Origin: Serinus canaria
Taxonomy: Eukaryota > Chordata > Aves > Passeriformes > Fringillidae
DNA length: 64,000 nt
Assembly (NCBI RefSeq): GCF_022539315.1
Contig: NC_066313.1
Coordinates: forward strand, 28,123,059-28,187,058
Direction: 5' to 3'
Both the position numbers and the translations under genes were made by a program. Under the pieces are notes generated by a model that did not search any database, was not told the origin of the DNA, and was given only the letters and a program-made list of their open reading frames with translations. Of the stretch, positions 12,701 to 24,045 are shown one piece after another. The number at the start of each line of letters is the position of its first letter. Within the stretch, counting starts at the first letter, position 1.

Positions 12701-15700
12701 GCTCGTAGGTGATCCTTCCAGGTTAACTGATACACATGCTAGTAATTTTCAAAAGCTGTACTTTCTTGCCCTGAACCGAATTCACAGACAGTGAATTTTT
12801 GCTACAACTCTTGGTTGCAGTTATCACAGCAACAGCATGCACAAAGTGCAGAGAGAATCCACTGACTACTGCACTTCTCCATCACCTAAGTATCTGTGGA
12901 TACACATTAAAATAAGTAAAATACATTGTATGTAAAAATAATGTGTGCAATATATAATATTCACATAATTAGTTGTCAAATCTGTGTGAGCTAGCTGCAA
13001 GGCTGAAAGAGGAGAAGAGCTCATTGGCCCATGAGGCACAGATAAGGCCCCATTTCTCTGCCTCAAGAAGAAATGATGGAAAAGGTTCCTCTTTTCCGAC
13101 AGAAGAACATCCTCCTGTGAGCCAACACTAAGAATCAGTGCAAACAATCATGTCCAGCATGCTGGGATGCCAAAGGGCACCTCCAGAGTTCATTTTCAGA
13201 GGAAGCATCTCACAAGCACCATTTTATATGGTAACAGTGTGGAAGCATCTCCTCATCTCTGAAGACCAGGAGCCTCATTCTGCTTTAAATTACAGTTCAG
13301 GGAATTTCAAGTTTAAAAGTGAAGCTTCTCTTTTTAAAAATAAATCACCTTGCATTGTAAAAGATGATAGTCACTGCTCAAGAGCAGGCCACAGCTTCAT
13401 GTTTTTGGACTTGGGTTTCTTAACAGAAATTCAGAAGGAAGCAGTGAGAACAGGCAAACCTGGGAATGGAAAAAGTAGGTTAAGAAGAAAGATAGGACTG
13501 AAACAGCAGGGAGTGCTTCAGGGCAGGGTAGGAGCAAAGTGCACTGGCAGAGCTGTGTGGGGAGTCCAGTGCTGGGCTAGCAGGAGGGTTCAGGGCAGGA
13601 GTGAGAGATGGTGCAGGTGAACAGCATCAGCAAGGAGCACAGAGTCAAACATTCACAACCTCTGGGATATTCATGATGGAACTAGTGGAGGTTCCAAGTA
13701 TGAAGCCAGATGTGGCAAACTACAGAACACAGATAGTGTAGTGTGCTTCATTCTAGTTGCATTCCCATGAATCAAAGGATGATGTTGTTCATTTGAATGT
13801 CTCAAACAATAAAAGAGCACAGTCAAAAAAAAAAAAAAAAAAAGAATACAGCAAAACTGGAAGAATGCATGGGAACATCATTCTGGCTTGCAAAATTGAG
13901 TATAAGACAGCTACAGTTAAGAAGGGAGGACTTCTGAGCAATTTAAACCAGGTTGAAGGATCACACGTTTGTTGTAAACTACTTTGAAAAGTACCTGACA
14001 TCTTGCATTTAGCATTTTTCAATAATCTCTGGGATTCACCAAGCCAGAGCATTATTTTCATTCTGAATAGCCTAGTTCATATTAAAAAAAAGGGCATTTT
14101 TAGAATATTGGCTAGAGATGTGGTGATTAAGTTTAGGAACAGAAACAAAAATTATATAAGCCTTACAATAAAAGACATGGTAAGGAGAGTGTGAAGGGGA
14201 TTAAGAGGTAAGAATAAGAACTGAAAAAGCACAGGACACTAGAGAACTGTTCCAGATGGTAGGCTAGTTTTAACCAAAGCAGCAATGTGTTTGTATAGAA
14301 GTCCAGTGGGAGCTGAGCAGACAGAGATGAGCACACAGATGAAGTCTGATATGTTCTTGTGAGTTCAAGGAATGGAAAAAAAGCACTCTGAAGGTCTGAC
14401 GCAGAGTCAAGAAAATTGCTGCTTGGGAAGAAGAAAAAAATCAAAGAAAGATGTTGAATCTAAGGAGGTGAGGAGTAAGAGACACCTACATAACAGATCA
14501 CAGAGGACATGAGTAATGAGACCAGATAAAAGCTTTTCTAAAACTAGTCACCACATACATATATGAAAAAAATTAATTCAAGGTGTCAAAGTAATGCAGC
14601 ATTGAGTCAAACAGACAGTTTGATATAAATATGGTGTGTTTAAAATTATTTATTCCAAAAATACAGATGGCAACTTTCTAGTAGGGTATGTGTGCAGAAA
14701 AAGTAAAAAAAATTAAAATCCTAAGTGAACTTTGATCAGATGTTCTTCAGTGATCAGTTCAATCTTTCTATTTCAGTAAGATGCCCACAAGTTGAGTAAT
14801 TTCAGTCTAGCATTTCAGTCTATTACTGATAAAAGCTCACAGTTGCGTGAGCGGTTCAACACTGTACCAAATCTCCCATTAACTCCTGCTCTTAGAGGTT
14901 ATTTCAGTAAGTGGGTCAAGATAAACAGACAACCTTCTAGTAAGGCTTCTAATTTGAACAATGATATCTGTACAACAGAGGTAGCTATTTGAACTAGACT
15001 GCTAATGCCCCTTTTTCCAAAATAAATCCCAGGATGGTGTTTTCATTAATTTATGAGGCTTACTGTATGCTTCTGGATCACAACCATGAATGGTTTTGTT
15101 CACGTGCCCAAGCTTTGTATCCACCAGGAAAGAAGTGACCTTTGCTTTCAAACTAAGCAAACCCTTTCATATTGGGTTATATTCATGAATACTCAGTACT
15201 TCAATGAGCTGGTGATTTCCTTAAAAATAATGGACTGAAGGATGCTTAGCTGGCAGAAGACTTAACTTTTTCTCCCTCCCTTGTACGTGACAATACTTTG
15301 CTCAATGTAGCCATTATGCTTTTAACTTGCTGGCTGAAACATTCATTGTTGCAACTCCTCCCGCCTCTTGGCTGATGGAGGAAAATCAATTTTGATCCCT
15401 GAGAAGCAAGTGCAAGTCTCCAACTTCACACACCAATGTGTACAATTGCAGCTGAAACTGAATCCATATTAAATCACCATTCCAGGCATTTTACATTTAT
15501 GCTGAGACCTTAAGAGGTTAGAACAGACATGATTTACTGTTTTTAACTGGAGAAATGGGACAGAACTTCCTTGAAATGAAAAAAGCACTTTGTCAAATGA
15601 AGTTTACACAAAGCAAATGAGATTTATGGTGACAATGAAAACATACTTTAAAAATTAACCTTCAGCTTTTTGCAAAACAAGAATTACAACAGAATGCAAC

Positions 15701-16030
15701 AATCCAGCCACTGCAGGATTTTAATGCTACAATAATTCTGGTCTTCCTTAAAGGGCAACAATTCTGCCCTTTCTTAGATAACCCGGTTCAAAGCACATTA
15801 GAATAGCAAGTCTGAGCAATTAGCAGCCAAACTACAGCAACCAGGTAGCAATAAAGCTATAGAAAGCATGTGCATTTCCCAATAGACACAAGTTTAACAC
15901 TGAAAATATTCCAAGCAGGTATGAGAGAGAGGGAGGGGAGGAGAGAACTTACAGTACTGCTTCAAAGATGCACTATACACATAATGCAGCAGTACAGGAT
16001 ACACTAACAGATGAAGGCAACTGAAAAGGC
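6714..16030. other. Intronic DNA between the LTR and the TSPAN9 exon
   Basis: Mostly AT-rich with short A and T runs (for example 11059-11070 T, 12121-12129 A) and a G/T-rich patch near 10670-10750. A 160-codon frame at 13138-13620 has no recognisable similarity. The AATAAA plus poly-A at 13808-13843 is listed separately. No further tetraspanin exon was found. Confidence 0.6.
13825..13843 (+). repeat. Poly-A run (19 A) 12 bases after an AATAAA
   Basis: AATAAA at 13808-13813 is followed by AGAGCACAGTC and 19 adenines. The arrangement looks like the 3' end of a retroposed transcript, but no parent gene was recognised upstream and no target duplication was found. It may equally be a chance A-run. 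Confidence 0.5.
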
Positions 16031-16039
16031 AGTACTCAC

Positions 16040-16102
16040 CCAAAATATTAAATTGAAAAGGAACATCATGTATTTCAAACAACACAGGCAGCCTCTTGCC
16101 AT
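16040..16102 (-). CDS. TSPAN9: TSPAN9 first coding exon (tetraspanin-9, residues 1-21)
   Basis: The minus strand encodes 21 residues starting MARGCLCCLKYMMF and ending in NLIFW, followed at once by the donor GTGAGT (16039 downwards). As I remember the family, this is the N-terminus of vertebrate tetraspanin-9; the paralogue TSPAN4 starts MARACLQAVKY and fits less well. Seen here are the short cytoplasmic N-terminus, membrane-proximal cysteines at residues 5, 7 and 8 (palmoylation-type positions in tetraspanins), and the start of transmembrane helix 1. The coding sequence stops in phase 0 after Trp21, the usual place for the first coding intron. Tetraspanins are four-helix membrane proteins that organise integrins and other receptors into membrane microdomains; TSPAN9 is known from platelets and other cells. 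The remaining roughly 220 residues (rest of TM1, extracellular loops with the CCG motif, TM2-4) are not in this window and should lie to the left. The start is fixed by homology and by the acceptor 17 bases upstream. Confidence 0.93.
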
Positions 16103-16119
16103 GTTGCACTTCTTAAATT
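16103..16119 (-). other. TSPAN9: 5' UTR part of the TSPAN9 start-codon exon, with 3' splice site
   Basis: Reading the minus strand, a pyrimidine-rich tract (16122-16140) is followed by AG at 16121-16120, then 17 untranslated bases and the ATG at 16102-16100. This is a good acceptor and gives an 80-base exon (16040-16119). It implies that at least one noncoding exon lies upstream, at higher coordinates. Exact use of this AG is inferred. Confidence 0.8.
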
Positions 16120-16474
16120 CTAAAAGGAAAACAAAGGATAGATCCAGGTAAAAGACCACGTATTTGCTGCCTTTGGGTGCACTGTATTTTTCACTTTTTA
16201 CGCCAGTTCCAGTCCCAGCGCCGGTCCCGGTTCCGACCCCAGTGTGGCTCTGTGTGCGTGATCCAGTTGTACCATAGAAAGCTCCTGCAGTAAAACCTCG
16301 ACCAAATTGCCTCCCTGAGGTAGAAGGTTTAGCAAAATCTGAGTCTTTGCTATCCAAAGATGGACTCCGGTGAATTGAAGAATCCTCACTACTTGACTTC
16401 TCCATGATCTCTCTTTTCACAGTTGTCAGATTTAATGTATAGCATCTCTCAGCATTAAATGCAGTGCCTTGCAA
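16103..16474 (-). other. Open frame continuous with TSPAN9, unrecognised Ser/Gly/Thr-rich peptide
   Basis: 124 codons without a stop run directly into the TSPAN9 start codon in the same frame, through the intron side of the acceptor. From an internal ATG (16405-16403) the peptide begins MEKSSSEDSSIHRSPSLD, continues through a Gly/Arg/Phe stretch (GRQFGRGF), and has a Gly-Thr repeat (about 16199-16237) built from GGNACN-like units. I do not recognise it. It could be a lineage-specific N-terminal extension, a coding part of an alternative first exon, or chance. Length alone proves nothing, because chance ORFs of 156-160 codons occur elsewhere in the window. Only its composition and shared frame make it worth listing. 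Confidence 0.25.
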
Positions 16475-16814
16475 ATGCCACAGTGCGCTAAGAGCTGTCT
16501 GTGTTTTGCTTCTCTTTTTCTTCGTACATAAATCAGATAATCACTGCAGAATTTATTCACTGCATTGTTGCTGGATTTATTTTTTATAGCAATGTAGGCT
16601 GAACTCTGTCTGTCTGAAGCATGGATTTATACATTAATATCTCATGCAAGAGCACACTCATGATTTATCTTGATGAATCAGTTATGCAGAACTTTGATTT
16701 TTATTAAAAAGAGCCATAAGCTCTTTCTCTGCACTCCTAGTCTACAGTCCTCTAATCTATAGGCAGCAGATGGTCCTTGCATCCATTTCCAAAAAGCTTC
16801 TGCAGTACACCTGG

Positions 16815-17125
16815 GAGACTCTCCTCGAGCCGGAGCACTTTCCTTGCTCTCAGCTTCCCTCTCTGTGTCTCTCTGACTCTCTCTCACACGCTGTCTTTTT
16901 TCTTTCCACCCATTTGCAGTGTCTCATTCAGTAACCCGCTACCGGAGCGCACTCTGTGTTTCACTGCTGTTGCCGTGAAATCATCAGCAACTGCAACCAC
17001 TGGGCATTTCCCACAGAAATCCCTGACCTAACTATCGAGTAATAAATCCGCCCTCCTGCTCGCCCCTCCCCTCTGCTTTCCATCGGGCCAGTTAGCAGAA
17101 GCCTTCTCCTCCAGGACACGCCTCC
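16815..17125 (-). promoter_or_regulatory. CpG-enriched stretch, candidate alternative TSPAN9 promoter / first exon
   Basis: About a dozen CpG dinucleotides fall in about 310 bases, in a landscape where CpG is rare. The minus strand shows GC-box-like strings (GGGCGGA at 17047-17053; GGGGCGAG at 17059-17066), then purine-rich exon-like sequence. A possible donor, CAG|GTGTAC, lies at 16811/16810. It sits 0.7-1.0 kb upstream of the TSPAN9 start codon in the right orientation. The role is inferred; there is no transcript evidence. Confidence 0.4.
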
Positions 17126-20100
17126 ATGACATAATATCTTTAATAGGATTAGAATTACTCTTGACTATACAAGTGCACAACAGAAAATCTCTTTAAATGT
17201 CAAGTACTGTTTAGCTGTTTATGCGCTAGAACCGTTAGGCAGTGATATTCCTTTGATGCACAAAAATACAGAAAAAGTATGGGTTAGACAGACAGGTGCT
17301 AACCTCTCTCTGCTCATTAACAGTCACTTACATTTTTTTCTGGCTTAAACAAATCCCACGGGACAAGCAATGGGAATGGGCTAGCACCCAGCTCACACTG
17401 CTTAGGCACACATCTCAGCTGTACGTGCACATAACGCAGCACCATCACCTGTGATATAATTAACCAGACAGAGCTGCTGCCTCTTTCGAGGTCATCATTC
17501 AATTCTTAAAACTCCTGAAATGTAAGGGGATCTGAGCCTGCAGCTCTTTACACGCTATTTAACAAGTACATCAGAGATTGTTGTTGTGCACAGCAATAAG
17601 CCATCTTACATCACAGGTCGTCTGTGAACTAGAAACACTGACCCACATGCCACATTTCTTTTCCACAGAGGAGTGCAACACGCCTGCTAGGACTCTGAAA
17701 CAGGGAGGGCACGACTGTGCACGTGTGCCTGCGCATATGCATGCCAGTGCCTGGAGGGAAGGAAGAGAAGCACTTCAGGTCACTACTCCCCATACTTCCA
17801 AATTTGTCATTTTGTCACAAGCACAAAAGCAGCACACCGATGGTGCAAAGTGCTATGGCAGATTTAAAATGCAGGTTATTCTTTTCTTTCTGTAAGAAGG
17901 AGTAGGAGGCCACTGTGAAGGAAATACGGCTATTTATTTTGCTATATAAAAGCAAAATTCTATGCAATTTCCAACTGACCCCTCCACATGCTCATTAAAA
18001 TGCACGGTTACCTCTAGTATCTTTGAAAAAAGACAATGTAACATTCTTTCAATCTTACATCTCTATGGCCAAAAGCCTCTAAGGATTCTGTAACTTTTAT
18101 GTAACAACATCAGAATCAACACCCTAAAGCAGTGCTGTACCTTTTTTGACAGCCTTTTTCTGCTAAAAGATCCCTCCACCAATAAAGCGCATTAAACACC
18201 CAGTATTTGAATGTGTAATATCTCTCTCACCTTTTCTGCTCTAAAATAAGATTTTGACAACAGGCAGGTCCAAGCCCATATCAACAATGTTTGTTCACTT
18301 TGCTTTTCAAAAGTAATTTCAAAGCTCCCTGCATCAGATGTGTCCGTCAAAAAGACGACTGCAGGATGACTGCTCAGCACTGTGTGTGACAACAGAAAAA
18401 GCTACACACAAAACTCCCAAGTAAAAAAAAATAAATTAGCCTTGACCAAAGTAGAATGGGGATTTCTGTACATGTCTACAGTGCACGTACAAACTTCACC
18501 ATAAGCAGTCATCGAGAAGCAACCTTCTCAGCAAAACACACGGAAGCAACTTGCAGGTCACAGCCAGGTACCTGCCTCAAACACCAGAGCCTGCAGGATA
18601 ACTCACACTGGAACACAAGGCAAATGTCTGAGTATGAATTTAGAAGACTCAAAAAACTCTTCTGTTTGAAATTCACTGACTGAAAGTGTAAAGTTGTACC
18701 ACTGCAAACCAATGCTGCAGCTAGATATTTTCAGCGGTTTTCACTTGTCATACAAAACTGAGCTCTCAGCCAAAAAATTGTGAGAACACACAAGTACTTT
18801 AAAGCATCTTTAGCTTTTTAGTTTTTCCACCCTTGGGTTTGCCATAAAATTTACACTGACTGAGACTAGCTACAGAAAAAAAAATTGCTGTGCACTTGTG
18901 AAAATTAGCACAATATAAATATTTGCCTTCCTATTGAAAGTATATGACAAAAATAATTAATCCGCCCTCCTCAAGGTTAAACAAATTAAAAGAATATTCT
19001 GTAATAAGCAAAAAAAAAAAAATTCACAAATACTCTCATAGTTTGTAAATAGTGGAAACTTTCTCCTGGTGGTTAGGAAAAATAAAAGCAAACCAACTAT
19101 ACCTCCAACCTTTTTTTTTTCAAGTTTTCATTATTACAACTTAATGAAGTCTTCCAGTTTTCTATTTTTACCTCCAAATACTGCAAAATACTGGTTTACT
19201 GCACCATTACCTCTAATGTACCTTCCATTAAGAGATCTCCATGACTGGTCTACAGCACAGTTTGTACTTCAGAACAGTCCCAACCAAAGACACACTTAAA
19301 GTCAACAGACAGCTGAAAAATCCAGACCTGAGCAACAAGCAGTGGGGAAAACACGGCTCCAGATCAGCCTTTCCTCCTGCTGTGTAGCAAGAAAACATAT
19401 GACTCTCTTATGGTTATGCTGTGGCCACCAGGGAGACTTTACAAGCCTCAGTAACCTTCAGCCACTCGAATTTGCAGCCACGGAGTATCTTTGCAGATTA
19501 GAAGCCACTTCCTGCTGCTGCAACTCCAACTCAGTGCTCAGGTACTCAGTTAATAAACCACACAGGGCTGCTTACTTGCTGAAAAAATAAATGGTGAAAA
19601 AGCTGTAAGCAGTCCATCCAGCTGTGTTTTGACCAGTCATTGCACTCAACTCTGCCTCTGACTGAGACTTCAGCAGAAGGTGTTGCTGCATGGCAACAGC
19701 ACCTTTCAGGGTCCCCTCAACAGTGCAACCTCAGCATGAGGACAAACACATTTTTCTTCACTACAGATCTTACCTCTGTTTAGTAATCAGGGCATGAAAA
19801 ACATTCAAAAGCTCACTCTGTACTTCATTAATGTTTGATTACTGAATCACAGAATTTTGTTGCTGAGTGATGCCTTCACATCAAGAAAATAATTTCAGTC
19901 CCACGTGTATATGCCTGGGACAAGGCAATAAACAATCCTTTGCATTTAAATGGCTCTTCCAAATATTAAGGCTAAAAATTTAGGCAACTTTCAGGTAACA
20001 GGTATGAAAATCAATGTCATGATTCAATTAATGGGTGTAGCCAAAAAATGGAAAGGAAGAGTATTATTAATATGGTCAAAAAGCACAGGCGGGCTCTCCT

Positions 20101-23100
20101 ACGGAAACTGATTTATTTGGTTCCCTCCTGGGAACAGTCCACCATAGTCCCCAGAGCACACATCCCAGCATCTTCATTTCTTTGTGACTTTCACAAATTA
20201 TTCATTCTTTTTTCTCATCCTGTAGTTTAATCTCACCAGAACCCCAGTGCCAATTACACCCAGCTACAGTGCTCCTGAAGCCCTCTTTGTTTGTTTCTGC
20301 CCTCCTCAGCTGTTTTTGCACAACTGGCTTGAGGAATCGTGCTGCAAAACAGCAAAAGCTGACCAATTTATAAACATATTTACAAACACAGATTTTAAAA
20401 TACATAATACAGATATAAAAGGTACATCAGCAATATAGAAAAAAATGAACTTTTTTCCCTCCTTTTAAAAGTCTCAAATCAATTTTACTTGACATTCCCC
20501 TTCAGTGAGATTGCTGACCCAGTGAGAGGGAGAGGGATTACAACAGGAAAGAACAGGAAAAAATACTGAAGGCTGAGCAAAAATATCTTAGGTTTTTTTC
20601 ATGTCTCCCATGATTCCTGAAAATGAAATATGAAACTCTATGGATTTTTAAAAAGGAAAAACTCCAGTCACCATGGTACACAAGCCATTTTACAGCTTAT
20701 TATATATTTTATCTTGCAATTTCTATTAGGTAGGATAATGCTACTGTCACTATTTTAAATATGGAGAACTCGAGGACCAAGCTGTTTGCTGAGGATGAAT
20801 AGGAAACTGCTGGCAGAGAAGCAAACTAAATCTGTGCCTCACACATCCTCAGCAAGCTCACTAACCACTGCACCATTCTCAAATTAATTATTTTTCAAAT
20901 CACGGGTTTTAGTAACGCTGCCACATGACTTCAGAACAATACTGAGCCCTGCAGAGAGATGTACAAATGCATATGCAAGTGTTGGAAGGACATGGTTCCT
21001 AAATTCAGTCTTTTCTTTCAAATTATATTGACCAGGAACTCAATTTTACAAGCCTTCCTCAGGGTACATTAGATAGGCAAAGAACAGAGATTGCTGAGTA
21101 TAAACTCAGTGACTACATCTTTCCAGTCACTGCTCTGTATCCTGGAAGTCCATGAGAAGGAGATAAGCAACAAAAGTTGAAAATAATAGCTTACAACTGA
21201 CATAAAGTTGCATACAGCTAAAAGCTCAGATTACAAAAAACAAAACACCAAACCAACAATGATTGTGGAATAAGCTTAAAGGGAAAAGGATGTCCAAAGA
21301 ATAGAAATGAAATTAGGATCACATGAGAGACAAAACCATGGAGTTCTGAGGTCTTCCATGCTCCTGGTTCCATGCCAAAAAGTTTACAGACCCCTGCAAG
21401 TTAAAATGCCTGGAGTTCTGAGGTGTTCCAATGCTGCAGAATTTATAACCAAAAACTTGGATGCTCTGATGGTTGAAAGGCACATCCTGGGGCCTGCCAA
21501 ACTCCAGCTTGGATGCTGTAAATCCAAAGTATTCTGCCAGCCATGGGATTGGACAAAACAAGGTAGATTTCAAGGACAACTTTGAGTGGTAGACAAGTTT
21601 TGAAATCTGCCTGTGTTTTTTAGAAGCAAATAGCCCAAGCCATACCTAACCTATGACATACTTTCATTTTCCACTAAGAAAAATATTCCATTAGAAAGCA
21701 GACAGAACTACTTTAACTTCAGTTTTGGAGTCTCCCATCACTGATCATAGCTTCACACATTATTTAGAGCCTATATGTACAGCTTGTTTGATACAAATGC
21801 TAAAAAAGAATCACTACCAAGTGTTCAGAGAAGAGTGGAACACACACTTAGTTTCCCTACCAGCATGAGGAGCAGCCATTTCTCTTACGGTCAGAAAACC
21901 ACCATTTCCTTTGGCACTTAGGGGACAGACAGCTGATGGAGGGAGAGATTGCATTCATTAAGAAACAGGCTTACTCACAGCTGGTGCCTGTGACCTGACC
22001 AGCAAACAACCCCAATGCTTGTGAGGTGCAACAACCTCATGCCCCTCTCTCTTCACATTCTAGCACAACCAAAAGCATCCAAAAGGCATCACCCGATCCT
22101 CAATTCCTCCTGCAGAAGAAAGCCACCTCCAGAGGCCAGGTAAAAGGATCTGGGATAAGTAGATATGCATACAGCATAAGCTGGAAGGAAAATGAGGATG
22201 CTCAGATGGATTTTCAGAGGCTGAACTCCATGTTCTGGGACTCCACCTAGTATTGGCATAGCTGAAGAAAAAGGAGGCCTTGCAGAGAGACAGGAGTGAG
22301 AAGGATGCAGGAGTGTGAAGGAGCACTCCTGAGGAGGCATTGAGTTTGAGATCTGTGGGTAAAGAATCTTTTCTTACAGATACCGGAATTGAGTGTCTAG
22401 GCACCTCAATCCAACACCCACCTCCATTAGTCCTGAATTTACCAAGAGAAATTATACTTCTTGACATTGTTATTGGAAAGGAAATGAATTAATTGTTTCT
22501 ATGAAAAAGACAAGAGCACAGCAGCTCCTGGTTGCCTCTGATGAGTAACACTCCTTGCCTCCCCAGGGTAAAGAGGTAAAAAAAGGCAAAATCTCTTTGA
22601 ATGGCCTAAATTAATACTTACTAGTTATATTAATATATCCCAGTGAGACAAGTTTATCCTTCTAATATGGAGTTCTCACTGACTGGATGACCAAGAAAAC
22701 AAGATCCTGTTGTAAGACTTTCCACAAATGCCAAACATTTGGTGTCATTTGTTCCCTGGGATTTCCACTAAAAATAATTTACTGGTAATATTGTGCATGT
22801 GGCTGAGAGTTCTCATTTAGGATTTCACACCAGGGACAGAATGAGATTCTGTCTCCAAACTGTATAGAGGAATTAGCAGTAAATCATGTCAGGAACCTTA
22901 ACCCACTGTGGTCAATTACAGATGATGAGGTGATATGCTAATGCACAGGAGATGTGGGGCATGCAGATTAAAATGCAATATGAGGTCCAAAAGCTAAGAA
23001 ATTTTGATTATGTCACACCTTCAGTGTGTTGTCCCAGTTGTCCTTTGGGGGCCCCCAGATTGAGCAAAAAGAATGTCTGAGTTTCCAAAGTGACAGAAAA

Positions 23101-23599
23101 ATAGAAGAGAAAATGGAAATCCTGCTACCAACGTTTAAGCTTTAAATCAAAACATTTGCAATATATACAGGGATCTTTTGGGGTTTGGTTTTCACTTCAC
23201 AAACATAATGACATATGTTAGATCTGAAAGAAGCACTGTAAATATTATGTTAGAATACAATTCACCATTGTTAGTTTCACTTTTAAGAACTAAAATCCAG
23301 GGAGTCTATTTATGGTTTGTTTCTAAGAATCCTGGAAATCAGAGTCTCCTTGGGCTTGGCAGAGTACATACGTAGAGCAAGTCAACCCATACCACAATCT
23401 AATCTCCAAACAGAAAGACAGACATTAACAAAAACAAAGACCTGGGTTTTTTTCCTGAAGTCCTAAAACTATCTTACCAGTTCTCCCTCTAGCAGGTGAG
23501 AGAAAATAGGAAATATGAGGGCAAAAAGAACAGCATATGCCCAAGCAGATAGGCCTATCTTACCAGGGAGCAAAGCTTTACAGATGCTTTGGAACAGAC
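17126..23599. other. Upstream intronic DNA, nothing recognised
   Basis: AT-rich, with A-runs (about 18424-18431, 19010-19022) and no repeat family that I can name. Open frames up to 135 codons (22060-22467, minus) look like chance. Confidence 0.55.
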
Positions 23600-24045
23600 T
23601 GTTTATGACTTTTAGCTTAAGAATCTGTATCCCTTTTAATTACAGGGTGTTTATCTCATCTTCCATAACAATGAATATATTTTTTCATCTCCATCAACAG
23701 TTAATCCTTAATTCTGCTGAGAACTTAACCTCAATATTTTAGGGCAGTGAGTTCCACAGACATGCATCATGTTAAAAAAACCCAGCATCTTCCTCTTATT
23801 CACTATCATAATTAGGCTTTCCAGCTCTATCCTCTGTCTGGATATTCATCCTCATCCCATAATTCATTAGTTTGTAATCCTCTATTACACTGTATGTGAT
23901 TGTCCTCCATTAAGCTAAGCACTTTTCAGCATGTCATGTTATTGAAAATTCTCTGACTCCCTAATAATTTCAGTTACCCATCGTAGGGCTTCTTTCTAAT
24001 TGAGCTATGTTTCCACCATAATCTTTCCCAATCTGCTGATGAAAA
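23600..24045 (-). mobile_element. Ancient CR1-like element, highly diverged
   Basis: The plus strand resembles the antisense of old amniote CR1 copies as known from reptiles. GGCAGTGAGTTCCACAG (23742-23758) is a hallmark string. It is followed by degraded blocks such as CATAATTCATTAG...CCTCTAT and CCCTAATAATTT..GTTACCC..GGCTTCTTTCT in the expected order. The edges are uncertain. The call rests on remembered consensus, not on an alignment. Confidence 0.5.

Larger units (their letters stand above)
1..16039 (-). other. TSPAN9: TSPAN9 intron downstream of the start-codon exon (partial)
   Basis: Everything left of the GTGAGT donor is read as the intron that follows the first coding exon. I looked on the minus strand for the next exon, which should carry the TM1-TM2 region with motifs such as GCLGAIKENKCLL, and did not find it. 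The intron therefore continues beyond the left edge. It carries a CR1 fragment at 3745 and an LTR with a nested CR1 at 5975. That it is intron is inferred from gene structure. Confidence 0.75.

Noticed and set aside
13138..13620. 160-codon open frame on the plus strand
   Set aside because: No recognisable domain, low-complexity Arg/Gly/Gln-rich end, no splice or promoter context. Frames of this size are expected by chance in 64 kb.
16678..16887. 69-codon minus-strand frame beside the CpG-rich stretch
   Set aside because: If transcribed it is more likely 5' UTR; no coding signature, and TSPAN9 starts at 16102.
19846..19900. AATCACAGAATTTTG string resembling a CR1 tail
   Set aside because: The following bases do not continue into CR1 3' sequence.
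22060..22467. 135-codon open frame on the minus strand
   Set aside because: No family resemblance; several overlapping frames here are equally open.
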